Assembly (NCBI GenBank): GCA_902589825.1
Contig: CACIUL010000013.1
Span: forward strand, 1-61,297
DNA from: an uncultured Verrucomicrobiota bacterium
GTDB lineage: Bacteria; Verrucomicrobiota; Verrucomicrobiia; Verrucomicrobiales; DEV007
Length of the DNA stretch: 61,297 nucleotides
Direction: 5' to 3'
A program made the translations under genes and the position numbers. The notes under the pieces were generated by a model. That model searched no databases. It saw nothing but the letters and a program-made list of their open reading frames with translations, and had not been told where the DNA came from. Of this stretch, positions 1 through 8,877 are shown piece after piece. Numbering within the stretch: the stretch's first letter is position 1; the number at the start of each line of letters is the position of its first letter.

Positions 1-549
1 GACATCGCATCGCTGAGCAGTGAAGAACTGGCCATGACCAGACAGCGTATCGGCCTTCTCTTCCAAAACGGCGCCCTCTTTGACTCAATGACCGTTGGCC
101 AAAATGTGGCATTTCCGCTTCGTGAAAGAAATCAGGGTGCCCCTGAAAAATTGATTGATAAGGTTATCGAGGCTCTTGAACTCGTTAATCTTGCCCAGCA
201 CATCAATAAGATGCCGGTCGACCTGAGCGGCGGGATGCGCAAACGCGTGGCATTGGCCCGTGCCATGATAACCCACCCGGAATTAATGCTTTACGATGAG
301 CCGACCGCCGGGCTTGACCCTGTCGCATCCGGGGTAATCGACCAGTTAATCCTGCAGATGCAGCAACAATACAACGTGACTTCTGTGGTGGTAACCCATG
401 ATATGCAGAGCGCGAACAGGATCGCAGACCGTATTGCCTTTCTTCACGAGGGCAGGGTTTATTTCTGTGGAACGCCTGCAGAACTGAGGAATAACAGCGA
501 TCCGGTGCTGGCAAATTTCATTTCCGGGCATTCTGCACCCCAAGCCTAG
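1..549 (+). CDS. ABC transporter ATPase, MlaF-like (5' end outside window)
   Basis: This is the C-terminal 182 residues of an ABC ATPase; the frame is open from the first base, so the start and the Walker A loop lie upstream of the window. Visible motifs in order are a Q-loop (LLFQNGALFD), the ABC signature (LSGGMRKRVALARA), Walker B with D-loop (LMLYDEPTAGLDP) and the H-loop (VVVTHDM). The LFQNGALFDSMTV segment is typical of the MlaF family, which powers transport of phospholipids between the membranes of Gram-negative cells. An MCE-domain protein follows 80 bp downstream, the usual mla order; the MlaE-type permease is presumably just off the left edge. The ATPase call is certain and the Mla assignment rests on motif style plus neighbour. 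Confidence 0.9.
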   Translation, partial: DIASLSSEELAMTRQRIGLLFQNGALFDSMTVGQNVAFPLRERNQGAPEKLIDKVIEALELVNLAQHINKMPVDLSGGMRKRVALARAMITHPELMLYDEPTAGLDPVASGVIDQLILQMQQQYNVTSVVVTHDMQSANRIADRIAFLHEGRVYFCGTPAELRNNSDPVLANFISGHSAPQA

Positions 550-629
550 AAAAAAGCGGTAATCTGGGTTATCCTTGCCCCATCCCCGGCAATTTACTTG
601 CCCAGGCCGGCTGGCCTTGTAACAAAAAT

Positions 630-1631
630 ATGAAGGAAAAACGGACAGAACTCCTGGTGGGATTTTTTCTGCTTATCAGTCTCGTTGTTCTTGGGGGCCT
701 TATTCTCCAGTTTGGAGACTTTAAGGAAAAATTCCAGAAGACCTATCCGCTGACGGTTGTTTTTGATGATGGTGGCGGACTGGTAAAAGACACGGAAATC
801 CGCCTTGGCGGGGTGAAAATAGGACGTGTAGCAAAACAGCCCAGGGTGAATACCGAAAATTATTCGGGAGCTATTGTTGACCTCGAGATTTTTTCGGATT
901 TCCGGATTCCTGAAAATGCCCGGTTTGCCATCGGCAGCAGTGGTCTGCTGGGGGATGCCCTGATTGAGATTACGGTTCCAGAAGAACGTAATGGCAAGTT
1001 CATCGAGGCCGGAAGCAAATTGATAGGCGAGCGCAACGCGGGTTTAAGTGCCCTTGCCTCATCGGCGGAGAACCTTTCTTCCAAGGGGCAACTGGTTCTC
1101 GAGGACGTCCGTGGGGCACTGGTGGACCTAAGCAGTGCTGTCGGGAAACTCGACCAGAATATTCTTCACGAGGAAAATCTCGAAAATTTCAACGTGGCGG
1201 TGAAGCAGATGACGGAAGCCGTTGAGGCAATCAACAACCGCGTACTGGCCGAGGATAACACGGACAATATCCGCGACCTTTTATCCAACCTTGAAAGTGC
1301 CAGCTCAAACCTTGATACAGCTTCCGAAAGAATACAGCCCCTTTTGGAGCGTGGGGAAAACGCCATTGCTTCCATTGAAACCGGCATCCAAAAACTCTCC
1401 GCTGCAGCTGAAGGTGTCAGTGCAGTAACCGATAAAATCAATAATGGCGACGGCTTAATTCCGGCACTGCTCAAGGACAATGAGCTGAAGGAGGAGCTAC
1501 AGGCATTTCTGGTTAATCTTCGGCGCAGCGGAATCCTGCGATATCGCGACAGCAGTCAAGATGACGACCCTGAAAAGAAGAAACCCTTCACCCCGCGTCG
1601 CAACGGCCTGTTTGGGGGAAGATTAAACTAA
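630..1631 (+). CDS. MlaD-family MCE-domain protein
   Basis: A 333-residue protein with one N-terminal membrane segment (about residues 7-26, LLVGFFLLISLVVLGGLIL) followed by an MCE domain (about 37-118) whose start shows VVFDDGGGLVKDTEIRLGGVKIG. The rest is a long, probably helical region rich in N, E and S, then a basic tail. In the family, MCE domains form a periplasmic hexameric ring anchored in the inner membrane that passes phospholipids between the permease and acceptor proteins. It follows the MlaF-like ATPase and probably shares its transcript. ATG start with no competing upstream start that makes sense. The exact lipid substrate cannot be read from sequence. Confidence 0.88.
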   Translation: MKEKRTELLVGFFLLISLVVLGGLILQFGDFKEKFQKTYPLTVVFDDGGGLVKDTEIRLGGVKIGRVAKQPRVNTENYSGAIVDLEIFSDFRIPENARFAIGSSGLLGDALIEITVPEERNGKFIEAGSKLIGERNAGLSALASSAENLSSKGQLVLEDVRGALVDLSSAVGKLDQNILHEENLENFNVAVKQMTEAVEAINNRVLAEDNTDNIRDLLSNLESASSNLDTASERIQPLLERGENAIASIETGIQKLSAAAEGVSAVTDKINNGDGLIPALLKDNELKEELQAFLVNLRRSGILRYRDSSQDDDPEKKKPFTPRRNGLFGGRLN

Positions 1632-1712
1632 AGCCCCCTCACACCCGGTCAATACCCCTGCGGCGTGTCGCATTTGCATAACTGCCGCCTTCGTGATAAA
1701 TCCAAGCGTTTC

Positions 1713-2756
1713 ATGGGCAGGAGTCTTTCAATCAATATCATCCGCGGGATGGTCCTTGTGATCTGTGTTGCCATTGGCATGATCATAGCCAAGAGCTTTG
1801 AGGCTGGCGCTCACCTGGGAGCAACCCTTGGGGCTTGTTATGGAGCCCTTCTGATCATTCTCGACCACTTGCTTCGATATTTCACCTTTCGCGGTTTTTC
1901 CCATGGCACCATGGGGCTGATGGTCGGACTGTTTTGTGCCTGGCTTATCCTGAGGGTCAATTTTTTCGACAATATCTGGTTCCGCGGGATTGAAAACCAT
2001 GAAACAATCGAAAATGTTATCAAGCTGACGGTATATACCGGCCTTGGTTTTCTTGGAACCATGCTCGCGTTACGCTCAAACCGCGAGGAGTTTTCATTCA
2101 TCATCCCCTATGTCCGTTTTCGTCAGGACTCACTGGTAGAGCAACCACTGCTTGTCGATACCAACGTCATCATTGACGGCCGCCTGCCCGGCGTCTGTGA
2201 AACCGGCTTCCTGAGTGGCACCATCATCATCCCTCGGTTCGTCCTCGACGAACTGCACGTCCTTGCCGACAGTCCCGACCCGATTAAATCAGAGCGAGGC
2301 AAGCGCGGACTTGAATCAATTGAGAAACTCAAGCAAACACAACGTCTGCAGGTTAGCATTCATGAGTCCCGCATGGAATCCGAGGAACTGGTGGACACCA
2401 AGCTGATCCAGCTGGCCCGGCAGCTTTACGCAAAGATTGCAACTAATGATGCCAACCTTGGAAAAGTCGCCCGGCTCCAGGGGGTCAAGGTGCTTAACTT
2501 TAATGACCTCGCGCGGGCATTGCGGCCCAGTGTAAAGCCCGGGGATCATCTCGAGCTGACCCTCATGAAAGAGGGGCGGGATGAAAACCAGGCCGTGGGC
2601 TACCTTCCGGACGGTACCATGATTGTCGTCAACGAGGCGGCCCGGAAACTGGGTGAAACTGTTGAAGTCATTGTCTCGGGAGCACTGCCGACAAGTGCCG
2701 GGCGGCTGATATTTGCCGACCTTCATCAAAAAAGTGGCCAACCCGGCAATGGATGA
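1713..2756 (+). CDS. YacL-like membrane protein with PIN and TRAM domains
   Basis: Four hydrophobic segments occupy roughly the first 130 residues. A PIN domain follows, beginning LLVDTNVIIDGR and containing the acidic residues expected of PIN nucleases (D and N in VDTNVIIDGR, E in VLDELHVLAD, D in ATNDANLG). The last ~70 residues resemble a TRAM RNA-binding domain (VKPGDHLELTL through TMIVVNEAA). This order matches the YacL family, whose role is unsettled; RNA cleavage is inferred from the fold only. The frame is open from a GTG at 1665, but the ATG at 1713 (MGRSLSINIIRG) starts close to the first membrane segment and is preferred. Confidence 0.85.
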   Translation: MGRSLSINIIRGMVLVICVAIGMIIAKSFEAGAHLGATLGACYGALLIILDHLLRYFTFRGFSHGTMGLMVGLFCAWLILRVNFFDNIWFRGIENHETIENVIKLTVYTGLGFLGTMLALRSNREEFSFIIPYVRFRQDSLVEQPLLVDTNVIIDGRLPGVCETGFLSGTIIIPRFVLDELHVLADSPDPIKSERGKRGLESIEKLKQTQRLQVSIHESRMESEELVDTKLIQLARQLYAKIATNDANLGKVARLQGVKVLNFNDLARALRPSVKPGDHLELTLMKEGRDENQAVGYLPDGTMIVVNEAARKLGETVEVIVSGALPTSAGRLIFADLHQKSGQPGNG

Positions 2757-2854
2757 ACTGCTGAGGCACGTTTATTTCCTGTCGCGCTCCCTCAAAAAAA
2801 TCGTATACTAGCCCCCCTTTTTACCTATCAGCAACCTGCCGCCGGCCATTTTTC

Positions 2855-3670
2855 ATGTTTGAACTGCTCCTCGTCACAGGCGTCATTATCTTTGCCTTTG
2901 GGTGTCGCACATTCACCCACCCGCTGATTCGCAAGGGCAGCATCGTGGCGACCATCGCTGCCACGTTTCTTATCGGGTATTTCCTTGGAGGTGATCAAAT
3001 ATTCTGGGGATGTGCTGCAGTAAGTTGCTGGTTTGTGCTTCCATGGCTGGAGTTACTCACGCGCGTCCGGACACTCCGTTTGCCGCTGGACAAAAAGCTG
3101 CGTCACCGCTACCCGCCTCCCGACACATCGGCCCTCTTGCGGCAGTTCACCAATGACGTCGAGGAGGCCGGGTTTGAACATGCGCAGGACTCAGGCTGGG
3201 AATGGGACGGGATGGAACAGTTCACCCGGTTTTTTTATGATTCCGAGTCCAAGGCCCAGGCAAGGATTAATTTCAGCCTGCAGAACCATATAGCCTTTGC
3301 CTACATGAGCGTTTCCTCCCGGACGCTGGACGGCAAGACATGGACCACATGGAATTACCCGTTCGGTTATGCCATGGAAATCACCCCGGATATTGAAATT
3401 AAGCGGGCCCCGGCAACCCTCTCTTTTGCCGAAATGCTCAATTCACATCGCGATTTTCTTGCTCATCGCGGTATCGCAAATGACCACTTGCGCCAGGACA
3501 ACCCGGACAACCTGGATGAGATTGCCGAACAGGAAATGAGAAACGAAGTTGACCACAACCTTGACCGCGGGCTTATCAGGCTTTCAGGCAATGGCACTTT
3601 TCGTTATTCATGGCGGGGGCTGTTTTACCTTTGGCTGCAAGCTCTCAAGGACATGGTGCGCCTATCCTGA
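2855..3670 (+). CDS. Hypothetical membrane protein
   Basis: A 271-residue protein I do not recognise. The first ~75 residues hold about three hydrophobic stretches (FELLLVTGVIIFAFG, SIVATIAATFLIGYFLGG, FWGCAAVSCWFVLPWLELL), so the N-terminus is membrane-embedded. The remaining ~190 residues are soluble in character, with many aromatics (GWEWDGMEQFTRFFYD, TWTTWNYPFGYAMEI) and an acidic helix near the end (LDEIAEQEMRNEVDH). The final residues include another hydrophobic patch (FYLWLQALKDMV). It sits between the PIN/TRAM protein and deoC on the same strand, 98 bp after the former. An ATG start and codon use like the neighbours support a real gene; no function is assigned. Confidence 0.75.
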   Translation: MFELLLVTGVIIFAFGCRTFTHPLIRKGSIVATIAATFLIGYFLGGDQIFWGCAAVSCWFVLPWLELLTRVRTLRLPLDKKLRHRYPPPDTSALLRQFTNDVEEAGFEHAQDSGWEWDGMEQFTRFFYDSESKAQARINFSLQNHIAFAYMSVSSRTLDGKTWTTWNYPFGYAMEITPDIEIKRAPATLSFAEMLNSHRDFLAHRGIANDHLRQDNPDNLDEIAEQEMRNEVDHNLDRGLIRLSGNGTFRYSWRGLFYLWLQALKDMVRLS

Positions 3671-3730
3671 CCATGGCTATTGAAAACGGATTCCGATTAC
3701 TTGCCCCTTTATCCCTTCAAGGCCAGCCTG

Positions 3731-4618
3731 ATGAATGATTCCTCCTCCAGCATTGATCAGGTGGGCATCAATGAAAGAGCGGCCAAGTTCACCAGGCGCA
3801 GCATCAAGGGTAAAGCCAAGTCATTTGGCCTGAAACTCGCGGTGTCGATGATGGACCTGACCACGCTTGAAGGCGCTGACACCCCGGGCAAGCTCAGGCA
3901 CCTTTGCCAGAAGGCACTCTCACCTATGCCTGATCCATCCCTGTGCCCCCCCTGCGCTGCGGTGTGTGTTTATCCCAATCTTGTGGGTGATGCTAAGATG
4001 CTGCTTGCAGGATCCAGCGTCCGAATTGCCTCGGTTGCCACCTCGTTCCCATCCGGGCAGGTCCCGCTTGAAATGCGCCTCGATGAAGTTCGCTACGCGG
4101 TGTCTGAAGGTGCGGATGAAATTGACATGGTCATTGCCAGGGGCGCTTTTTTGGGTGGCGAGCTTAAGCGGGTTGCCAAGGAAATCAGGGCAGTTCGCAA
4201 GGCCTGTGGAAAAGCGCACCTTAAGGTGATTTTTGAAACCGGGGAAATTGGCTCCTATGATAAGGTTCGTCTGGCCAGTGACATCGCCATGCAAAGCGGT
4301 GCACATTTCATCAAGACTTCCACCGGCAAGATTTCAAGTGCTGCATCGCTTCCGGTCAGTTTGGTCATGCTCGAGGCCATCAGGGACTATTACTATGAAA
4401 CCGGCATCAGAATAGGCATGAAGCCCGCGGGCGGGATCCGCAGTGCCAAGGAGGCTCTCCAGTATCTGGTGATGGTCAAGGAAACCCTCGGAGATGACTG
4501 GCTCACACCCCGGCTTTTCCGCTTCGGTGCCAGTTCACTGCTTACCGACGTCACCCTGCAGATTGCCAAGATGGCTGATGGAAACTACCAGAGTGCCGAT
4601 TATTTTCCGCTTGGATAA
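3731..4618 (+). CDS. deoC: Deoxyribose-phosphate aldolase DeoC
   Basis: DeoC cleaves 2-deoxy-D-ribose 5-phosphate into glyceraldehyde 3-phosphate and acetaldehyde in deoxynucleoside breakdown. The sequence carries the class I aldolase core: DEIDMVIARGAFLGG, then KVIFETGEIGSYD, the Schiff-base lysine in HFIKTSTGK, and the second active-site lysine in GMKPAGGIR. A cysteine-containing CVYPNLVGDA segment is also typical. The frame extends up to a TTG at 3680, but the ATG at 3731 (MNDSSSSID) gives about 295 residues, in line with the longer DeoC subgroup. The 3' end is followed closely by the NamZ-like gene. No other nucleoside-catabolism gene lies nearby, so it is not in a typical deo operon. Confidence 0.93.
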   Translation: MNDSSSSIDQVGINERAAKFTRRSIKGKAKSFGLKLAVSMMDLTTLEGADTPGKLRHLCQKALSPMPDPSLCPPCAAVCVYPNLVGDAKMLLAGSSVRIASVATSFPSGQVPLEMRLDEVRYAVSEGADEIDMVIARGAFLGGELKRVAKEIRAVRKACGKAHLKVIFETGEIGSYDKVRLASDIAMQSGAHFIKTSTGKISSAASLPVSLVMLEAIRDYYYETGIRIGMKPAGGIRSAKEALQYLVMVKETLGDDWLTPRLFRFGASSLLTDVTLQIAKMADGNYQSADYFPLG

Positions 4619-4634
4619 TCATTGCCCAATAAAG

Positions 4635-5858
4635 TTGAACGCGTTGCCCACCAGATTATTCAACTGCCAAAAACTGCTTTGCCTGGCCATCGTATTGGCG
4701 GGATTTCTTGGCCCTGTTAAGCCGCTGGCAGGACAAGTTCTCAACGGGATTGATTCCTTGGTCCTCTCCTCCTTCAAGCCTCTGGCGGGATTGCGTGTAG
4801 GCCTGATTACAAACCATTCCGGGCTTGCTCACAATGGCAAAAGCACCATCGATTTGCTTCATGCAGCCCCTGGTCTCAGGCTGGTCAAGCTTTTCAGTCC
4901 CGAGCATGGCATCCGCGGTACAGCAGATGGCAAAATAGGTGATTCTGTTGACAGCAGAACCGGCCTTAAAGTCCACAGCCTCTACGGTGCCAGCCGCAAA
5001 CCCGACGCAGCATCACTTCGGGGCCTGGATGCCCTTGTTTTTGATATTCAGGATATTGGCTGCCGGTTCTATACCTACATTTCCACGATGGGTAACTGCA
5101 TGGAAGCAGCCCGGTCATCCAAGCTTAAGTTTTTTGTCCTGGACAGGGTCAACCCGATTGGCGGTAACCTTGTTGAGGGACCTATACTTTCCGGTAAACG
5201 CAGCTTTACCGGTTATCATGAGATACCCGTCCGCCATGGTATGACGGTTGGTGAGCTGGCAAAACTCTTTGTCTTGGAACGTTTCAGCGGGCTCGACTTG
5301 ACTGTTGTCCCCGTTCGCAACTGGAAACGCGATCAGCTCTTCAGCGAGACGGGGCTGCCCTGGGTCAATCCATCACCAAACATTCGCAACCTCAAAGCCG
5401 CCATCATTTATCCCGGTGTCGGCCTGCTTGAATTCACCAACCTCTCTGTTGGACGGGGTACCGCCACCCCGTTCGAGCTCGTTGGTGCGCCCTATATCAA
5501 ACCGGGAGATTTTGCCAACGAGCTCAATCGCGCGCATTTGCCAGGCGTTGAATTCAAACCTGCAACCTTTACTCCAAAATCAAGCATCTTTAAGGGGCAG
5601 GCATGTGGCGGGGTTCGTATCATTCTGCTGGATCCAAATGCCCGGACTGTAGATCTCGGCATGACACTTGGTGTTGTGCTGCGCAAACTTTACCCAGGCC
5701 AATGGAATCCCGCAAACCTCGATAAGTTGCTTGTTCACCCTCCAAGTGCTAACGCCATTCTGGCAGGAATCTCGATGCCCAAAATTCGCGCCACATGGCA
5801 AAAGGATCTAGCTGAATTTGACCAACGCCGATCCAGGGCCCTCATCTATAAAAGGTGA
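4635..5858 (+). CDS. Secreted exo-beta-N-acetylmuramidase, NamZ-like (DUF1343)
   Basis: The family, long known as DUF1343, includes NamZ, which removes non-reducing-end N-acetylmuramic acid from peptidoglycan fragments. Recognisable family blocks are GLRVGLITNHSG, LFSPEHGIRG, DALVFDIQDIGCRFYTY, VLDRVNPIGG, HGMTVGELAKLF and GLPWVNPSPNI. A hydrophobic stretch (LLCLAIVLAGFLGPVKPLAG) directly upstream is a signal peptide, implying export. The open frame runs back to 4494 inside deoC; that part reads as non-coding overlap, so a TTG at 4635 (or 4644) is the likely start, chosen because it sits just before the signal peptide. An ATG at 4578 inside deoC is possible but would give an unusually long leader. 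It may serve cell-wall recycling or feeding on bacterial walls. Confidence 0.85.
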   Translation: MNALPTRLFNCQKLLCLAIVLAGFLGPVKPLAGQVLNGIDSLVLSSFKPLAGLRVGLITNHSGLAHNGKSTIDLLHAAPGLRLVKLFSPEHGIRGTADGKIGDSVDSRTGLKVHSLYGASRKPDAASLRGLDALVFDIQDIGCRFYTYISTMGNCMEAARSSKLKFFVLDRVNPIGGNLVEGPILSGKRSFTGYHEIPVRHGMTVGELAKLFVLERFSGLDLTVVPVRNWKRDQLFSETGLPWVNPSPNIRNLKAAIIYPGVGLLEFTNLSVGRGTATPFELVGAPYIKPGDFANELNRAHLPGVEFKPATFTPKSSIFKGQACGGVRIILLDPNARTVDLGMTLGVVLRKLYPGQWNPANLDKLLVHPPSANAILAGISMPKIRATWQKDLAEFDQRRSRALIYKR

Positions 5859-5873
5859 CCCTTCCTGACTTTT

Positions 5874-6809
5874 TCAGCCTTGGTTAAAGTGACTGGGATT
5901 AATTCCTTTTTCCTGACGGAAAGCCCTGGCAAAATGACTCAAGCTTTGATAGCCCACCTCAAAGGCTGCTTCGGTTACGTTCATTTTTCCTGTTTCAAGT
6001 AACTCACTTGCTTTCTGAATTCGGACTGCCCGCAAATACCGACTGAGTGTCATTCCGGTTTCCTTTGAAAACAGCCTTGAAAGATAGTGTTCGCTGCAAC
6101 TGGTTGCCCGTGCCAATGCCGTTAGGTTCATGGGCTCGGCATAGTTATTTAACAAATATTCTTTTGCTTTTTCCACCCGCTCAATGACCACTCGCTTTTG
6201 CCTTGAGCAAAAAAACGGTGCCTCAGACCCTTCCGGCTCGGTGAAGGCCCAGTGTGCGAGCAGTTCCGTTGCCTTGGCCCGGAACCACAATGATGATGCT
6301 GCATCTGTTATCGGCGGCGCTGACAAAGACTGTGCAATGCTTCTTGGAAGCTTTCCCACCGGTTCACTCAATGAGAAAATGCGTTCTGATTCCAAGCATT
6401 TGCTGGTAAGTGTTTTGGAAAGGGATGAACGCATATTTGATTCGTTTTCAAAAAGCGATGCAAGATACCAGTATGAGAACCTGATATTTACCAACAGGTG
6501 TTTGCCAGCCTCATAGTAACATCCGGCTGATGTGCCGACTTTCAGTTCAACGGCGTTAATCGTATTCGGCAGGATCCTTTGCGATATGTCACCACTGCGT
6601 ATTTCTCCTGCACCTTGAAGACAGATTCTCAAGTTGAGGCTGTTGGTATCCACCCGGCATTCATACTCAAGTGCCTTGTCTATTGTGAGCTCGATGACTG
6701 AAACAATAAACCGCTCATGATCTTGAGAAGGATTCAATACTTCAACCCGCCAGCCTTTTTGTGCAGAGGATGACCAGGGCACTGGGTCTTCCATGGAATG
6801 TGCCGTCAT
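5874..6809 (-). CDS. AraC-family transcriptional regulator
   Basis: A 311-residue protein whose last ~100 residues form a double helix-turn-helix of the AraC/XylS type: AKEYLLNNYAEPMNLTALA, then CSEHYLSRLFSKETGMTLS, and the second unit VTEAAFEVGYQSLSHFARAF followed by the terminal GINPSHF. The N-terminal ~190 residues are a variable ligand-binding region that I cannot assign. It converges on the NamZ-like gene with a 15-bp gap. Its targets are unknown; the secreted-protein genes that follow on the same strand at 7-11 kb are plausible only by proximity. ATG start at 6809, with a second ATG five codons later. Confidence 0.9.
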   Translation of the reverse strand: MTAHSMEDPVPWSSSAQKGWRVEVLNPSQDHERFIVSVIELTIDKALEYECRVDTNSLNLRICLQGAGEIRSGDISQRILPNTINAVELKVGTSAGCYYEAGKHLLVNIRFSYWYLASLFENESNMRSSLSKTLTSKCLESERIFSLSEPVGKLPRSIAQSLSAPPITDAASSLWFRAKATELLAHWAFTEPEGSEAPFFCSRQKRVVIERVEKAKEYLLNNYAEPMNLTALARATSCSEHYLSRLFSKETGMTLSRYLRAVRIQKASELLETGKMNVTEAAFEVGYQSLSHFARAFRQEKGINPSHFNQG

Positions 6810-7048
6810 TTAAATAGAAGCAATGACTAAAAAGTGTGGCTGCTGCAGGGTAAGAATGAGTTGATGATATTGAGACCCATTATCATTAGTTGTCCCGATT
6901 GTCATGCACACAATTGTTTTTTTACCATCCCATGTCGGCAAGCACTGCAGTACAATAATTTAACCGCTTACAAGCCAACCCTTTACACCATGAAACATCT
7001 TTGAGCGGTTCATTGCATCACGAAACTGCCTTGCGGGATCCGACTCGT

Positions 7049-8008
7049 TCAATCCCTGACAATGACAAACCTTTTGATGACTTCCTCAGCTTTTGCTGCG
7101 TGGTCACCGACTTTTGCTTTTTGCCCTATGATGTCAAATAAATGCCTGAATAGAGGTTTGCCCTCACTGGTCTTGCGCAGTGAGAGTTGATCGGAAGCCT
7201 CCAGCCTCTGCTCCCACATGCCGCTTACCTTAGACCAATATCCGGAATGCATTTCCCAATATTTCTTCACCTCTGAAAAATCCAACTCGCTTGATCGGTA
7301 ATATTGATTAAGGCCGACTTCCCGGCAAAGCACCTTACCGGAAGCCGAAACCTGCTTGTAGTTATCTTGTTCATGAACCCAGCCGCTTGGAGTCAAGGTG
7401 TGGCGGTTCACCGCCTGGAATATATCATAGTCCTTGCGCTTGGTATATTCACGGCGCGGCAAAGGACGACGGGTTTGATTGCCCTGCCAGCTGGACAGTC
7501 CCCCATGATGAGTCCACTTGCCGAAACTTTCGTACCGAGGACTGTCATCAACCTGACTGACTTTCTGGCTCCAAGTCCCCTTTACTTCTTCCTTGCTTAG
7601 CTGCCTGCGTTGCCAGGTTAAGTCCCCAGCAAACTCATACATAACCTGATCCTCATATCTCCACTCCTGCTTCCAGTGCTTAACTACCCGGTCATAGGAC
7701 TCAACCCACAACACATGCTGCAGGACTATTTTTTTCGGTGAATTTTCCACAACAAACACAACTTCCGCGGCATCTTCCAGATAAGGTTCTTTGAGCTTGT
7801 AATCCCTATCAATTGCAACCGTTTCAATAAACTGGAAGTCCACTTCATAATCGCCGGCCATGGCAAGGATAGCCTCCCGGTCTTTTTGATATTTATCCAG
7901 TGGCTGCCCCAAGCTGAAGGTGCAGGTGGCATAGAAAATAAGGAAAAGGAGTATGCTTCTCGGCACTTCCAATAAGGGGATCAGCGGTTGTTTTTGTTTT
8001 TGTTTCAT
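7049..8008 (-). CDS. Exported DUF6607-like protein
   Basis: A protein of about 319 residues from the preferred ATG at 8008 (MKQKQKQPLIPLLE); the frame is open to 8068 but that would overlap the upstream gene. The N-terminus has a basic stretch and a hydrophobic core (SILLFLIFYATCTFSLG), a signal peptide. The body resembles the DUF6607 family as I remember it: LQHVLWVESYDRVVKHWKQEW, the paired R-R-P-L-P-R-R-EY segment and the NRHTLTPSGWVHEQDN block. No enzymatic function is known to me. It is the last gene of a leftward set with a pseudopilin-like and another exported protein, spaced 46 bp and 7 bp, probably one transcript. Confidence 0.75.
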   Translation of the reverse strand: MKQKQKQPLIPLLEVPRSILLFLIFYATCTFSLGQPLDKYQKDREAILAMAGDYEVDFQFIETVAIDRDYKLKEPYLEDAAEVVFVVENSPKKIVLQHVLWVESYDRVVKHWKQEWRYEDQVMYEFAGDLTWQRRQLSKEEVKGTWSQKVSQVDDSPRYESFGKWTHHGGLSSWQGNQTRRPLPRREYTKRKDYDIFQAVNRHTLTPSGWVHEQDNYKQVSASGKVLCREVGLNQYYRSSELDFSEVKKYWEMHSGYWSKVSGMWEQRLEASDQLSLRKTSEGKPLFRHLFDIIGQKAKVGDHAAKAEEVIKRFVIVRD

Positions 8009-8054
8009 TGTGTTACTTACTTTTATATTCGTAGCGGATCGTGCAAGCTCCCTC

Positions 8055-8870
8055 TCAGCGGCCCACAAAATATTGGCTGTTGCCGGTTTCCGCAGCTCTT
8101 GGCGCCCAATACCTCATATCTCGCAATTCACCCTCTTCCATTAACCGTGCCGACCCGTCATACATTGCTGCGACGGCTCTATCCCCCCAGCGCAGATCAA
8201 TAAACCCATGCTCTGATGGCTTTGCGTCAACGGTCCATTTTTGCGGGCTCCATACAGCTCTTAATACCTGTGGAGGCTGCACCTCAAAATAACCCCTTCC
8301 TTCCCAGGCTTCTCCGGGGTCTGAGCGTGCGGATAAAAAAACAATGATTTCCGCATTTTTGCTGATGTCGCTCGTTTGCTTAACGCAAAAGCGTCCAATC
8401 TTCTCCTCCACGCGATACGAAGGACGCAACAAGCTGCCGCTTCCATAATGGCCTCCTACAAAGGTGGTATTCATTCCCAGATTTGGAGACACGCTCACGA
8501 GGTAATCACTGTTGTCTTGATCCATGACTGCCTCGTTTCCGTTATAGAGCAGGCTGCCCTTCACGTCTTGTATATATGGGTAAAGTCTCCACGGATATCT
8601 CGCATTGACGGGCGGATACAATTCATCGCCCTTTTCATTCACCGCATCCGGGTCAGATTGATAGCCCGCTAATATCCGTCCTCCGTTATTTGTTGAATAA
8701 AGGTGGAAGGCTACTAGCAGATTGCGTGCTCCGCTCAATTCCTTAGCCATCATTGCTTTACGCTTAAACATTTCGTAGGCCCCAAATCCAATGGTCGAAA
8801 GGATCGCAATAATGGTAACCGAAACCATCAATTCCAGAAGGCTGAACCCACTATGAAGTCTTTTTGGCAT
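8055..8870 (-). CDS. Pseudopilin-like protein with type IV prepilin N-terminus
   Basis: From the preferred ATG at 8870 the protein begins MPKRLHSGFSLLELMVSV, a textbook type IV prepilin/type II secretion pseudopilin signal: basic leader, G before F (cleavage site), and E at mature position 5 in FSLLE, followed by a hydrophobic helix (IIAILSTIGFGAYEMF). Such proteins are cleaved by a prepilin peptidase and assemble into inner-membrane pseudopili. The C-terminal part (NNGGRILAGYQSD, WRLYPYIQD, AAMYDGSARLM) resembles the large DUF1559-like and GspG-like proteins abundant in PVC bacteria. Residues upstream of the chosen start in the frame are discarded because they overlap the preceding gene. Confidence 0.85.
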   Translation of the reverse strand: MPKRLHSGFSLLELMVSVTIIAILSTIGFGAYEMFKRKAMMAKELSGARNLLVAFHLYSTNNGGRILAGYQSDPDAVNEKGDELYPPVNARYPWRLYPYIQDVKGSLLYNGNEAVMDQDNSDYLVSVSPNLGMNTTFVGGHYGSGSLLRPSYRVEEKIGRFCVKQTSDISKNAEIIVFLSARSDPGEAWEGRGYFEVQPPQVLRAVWSPQKWTVDAKPSEHGFIDLRWGDRAVAAMYDGSARLMEEGELRDMRYWAPRAAETGNSQYFVGR

Positions 8871-8877
8871 TGGCTTT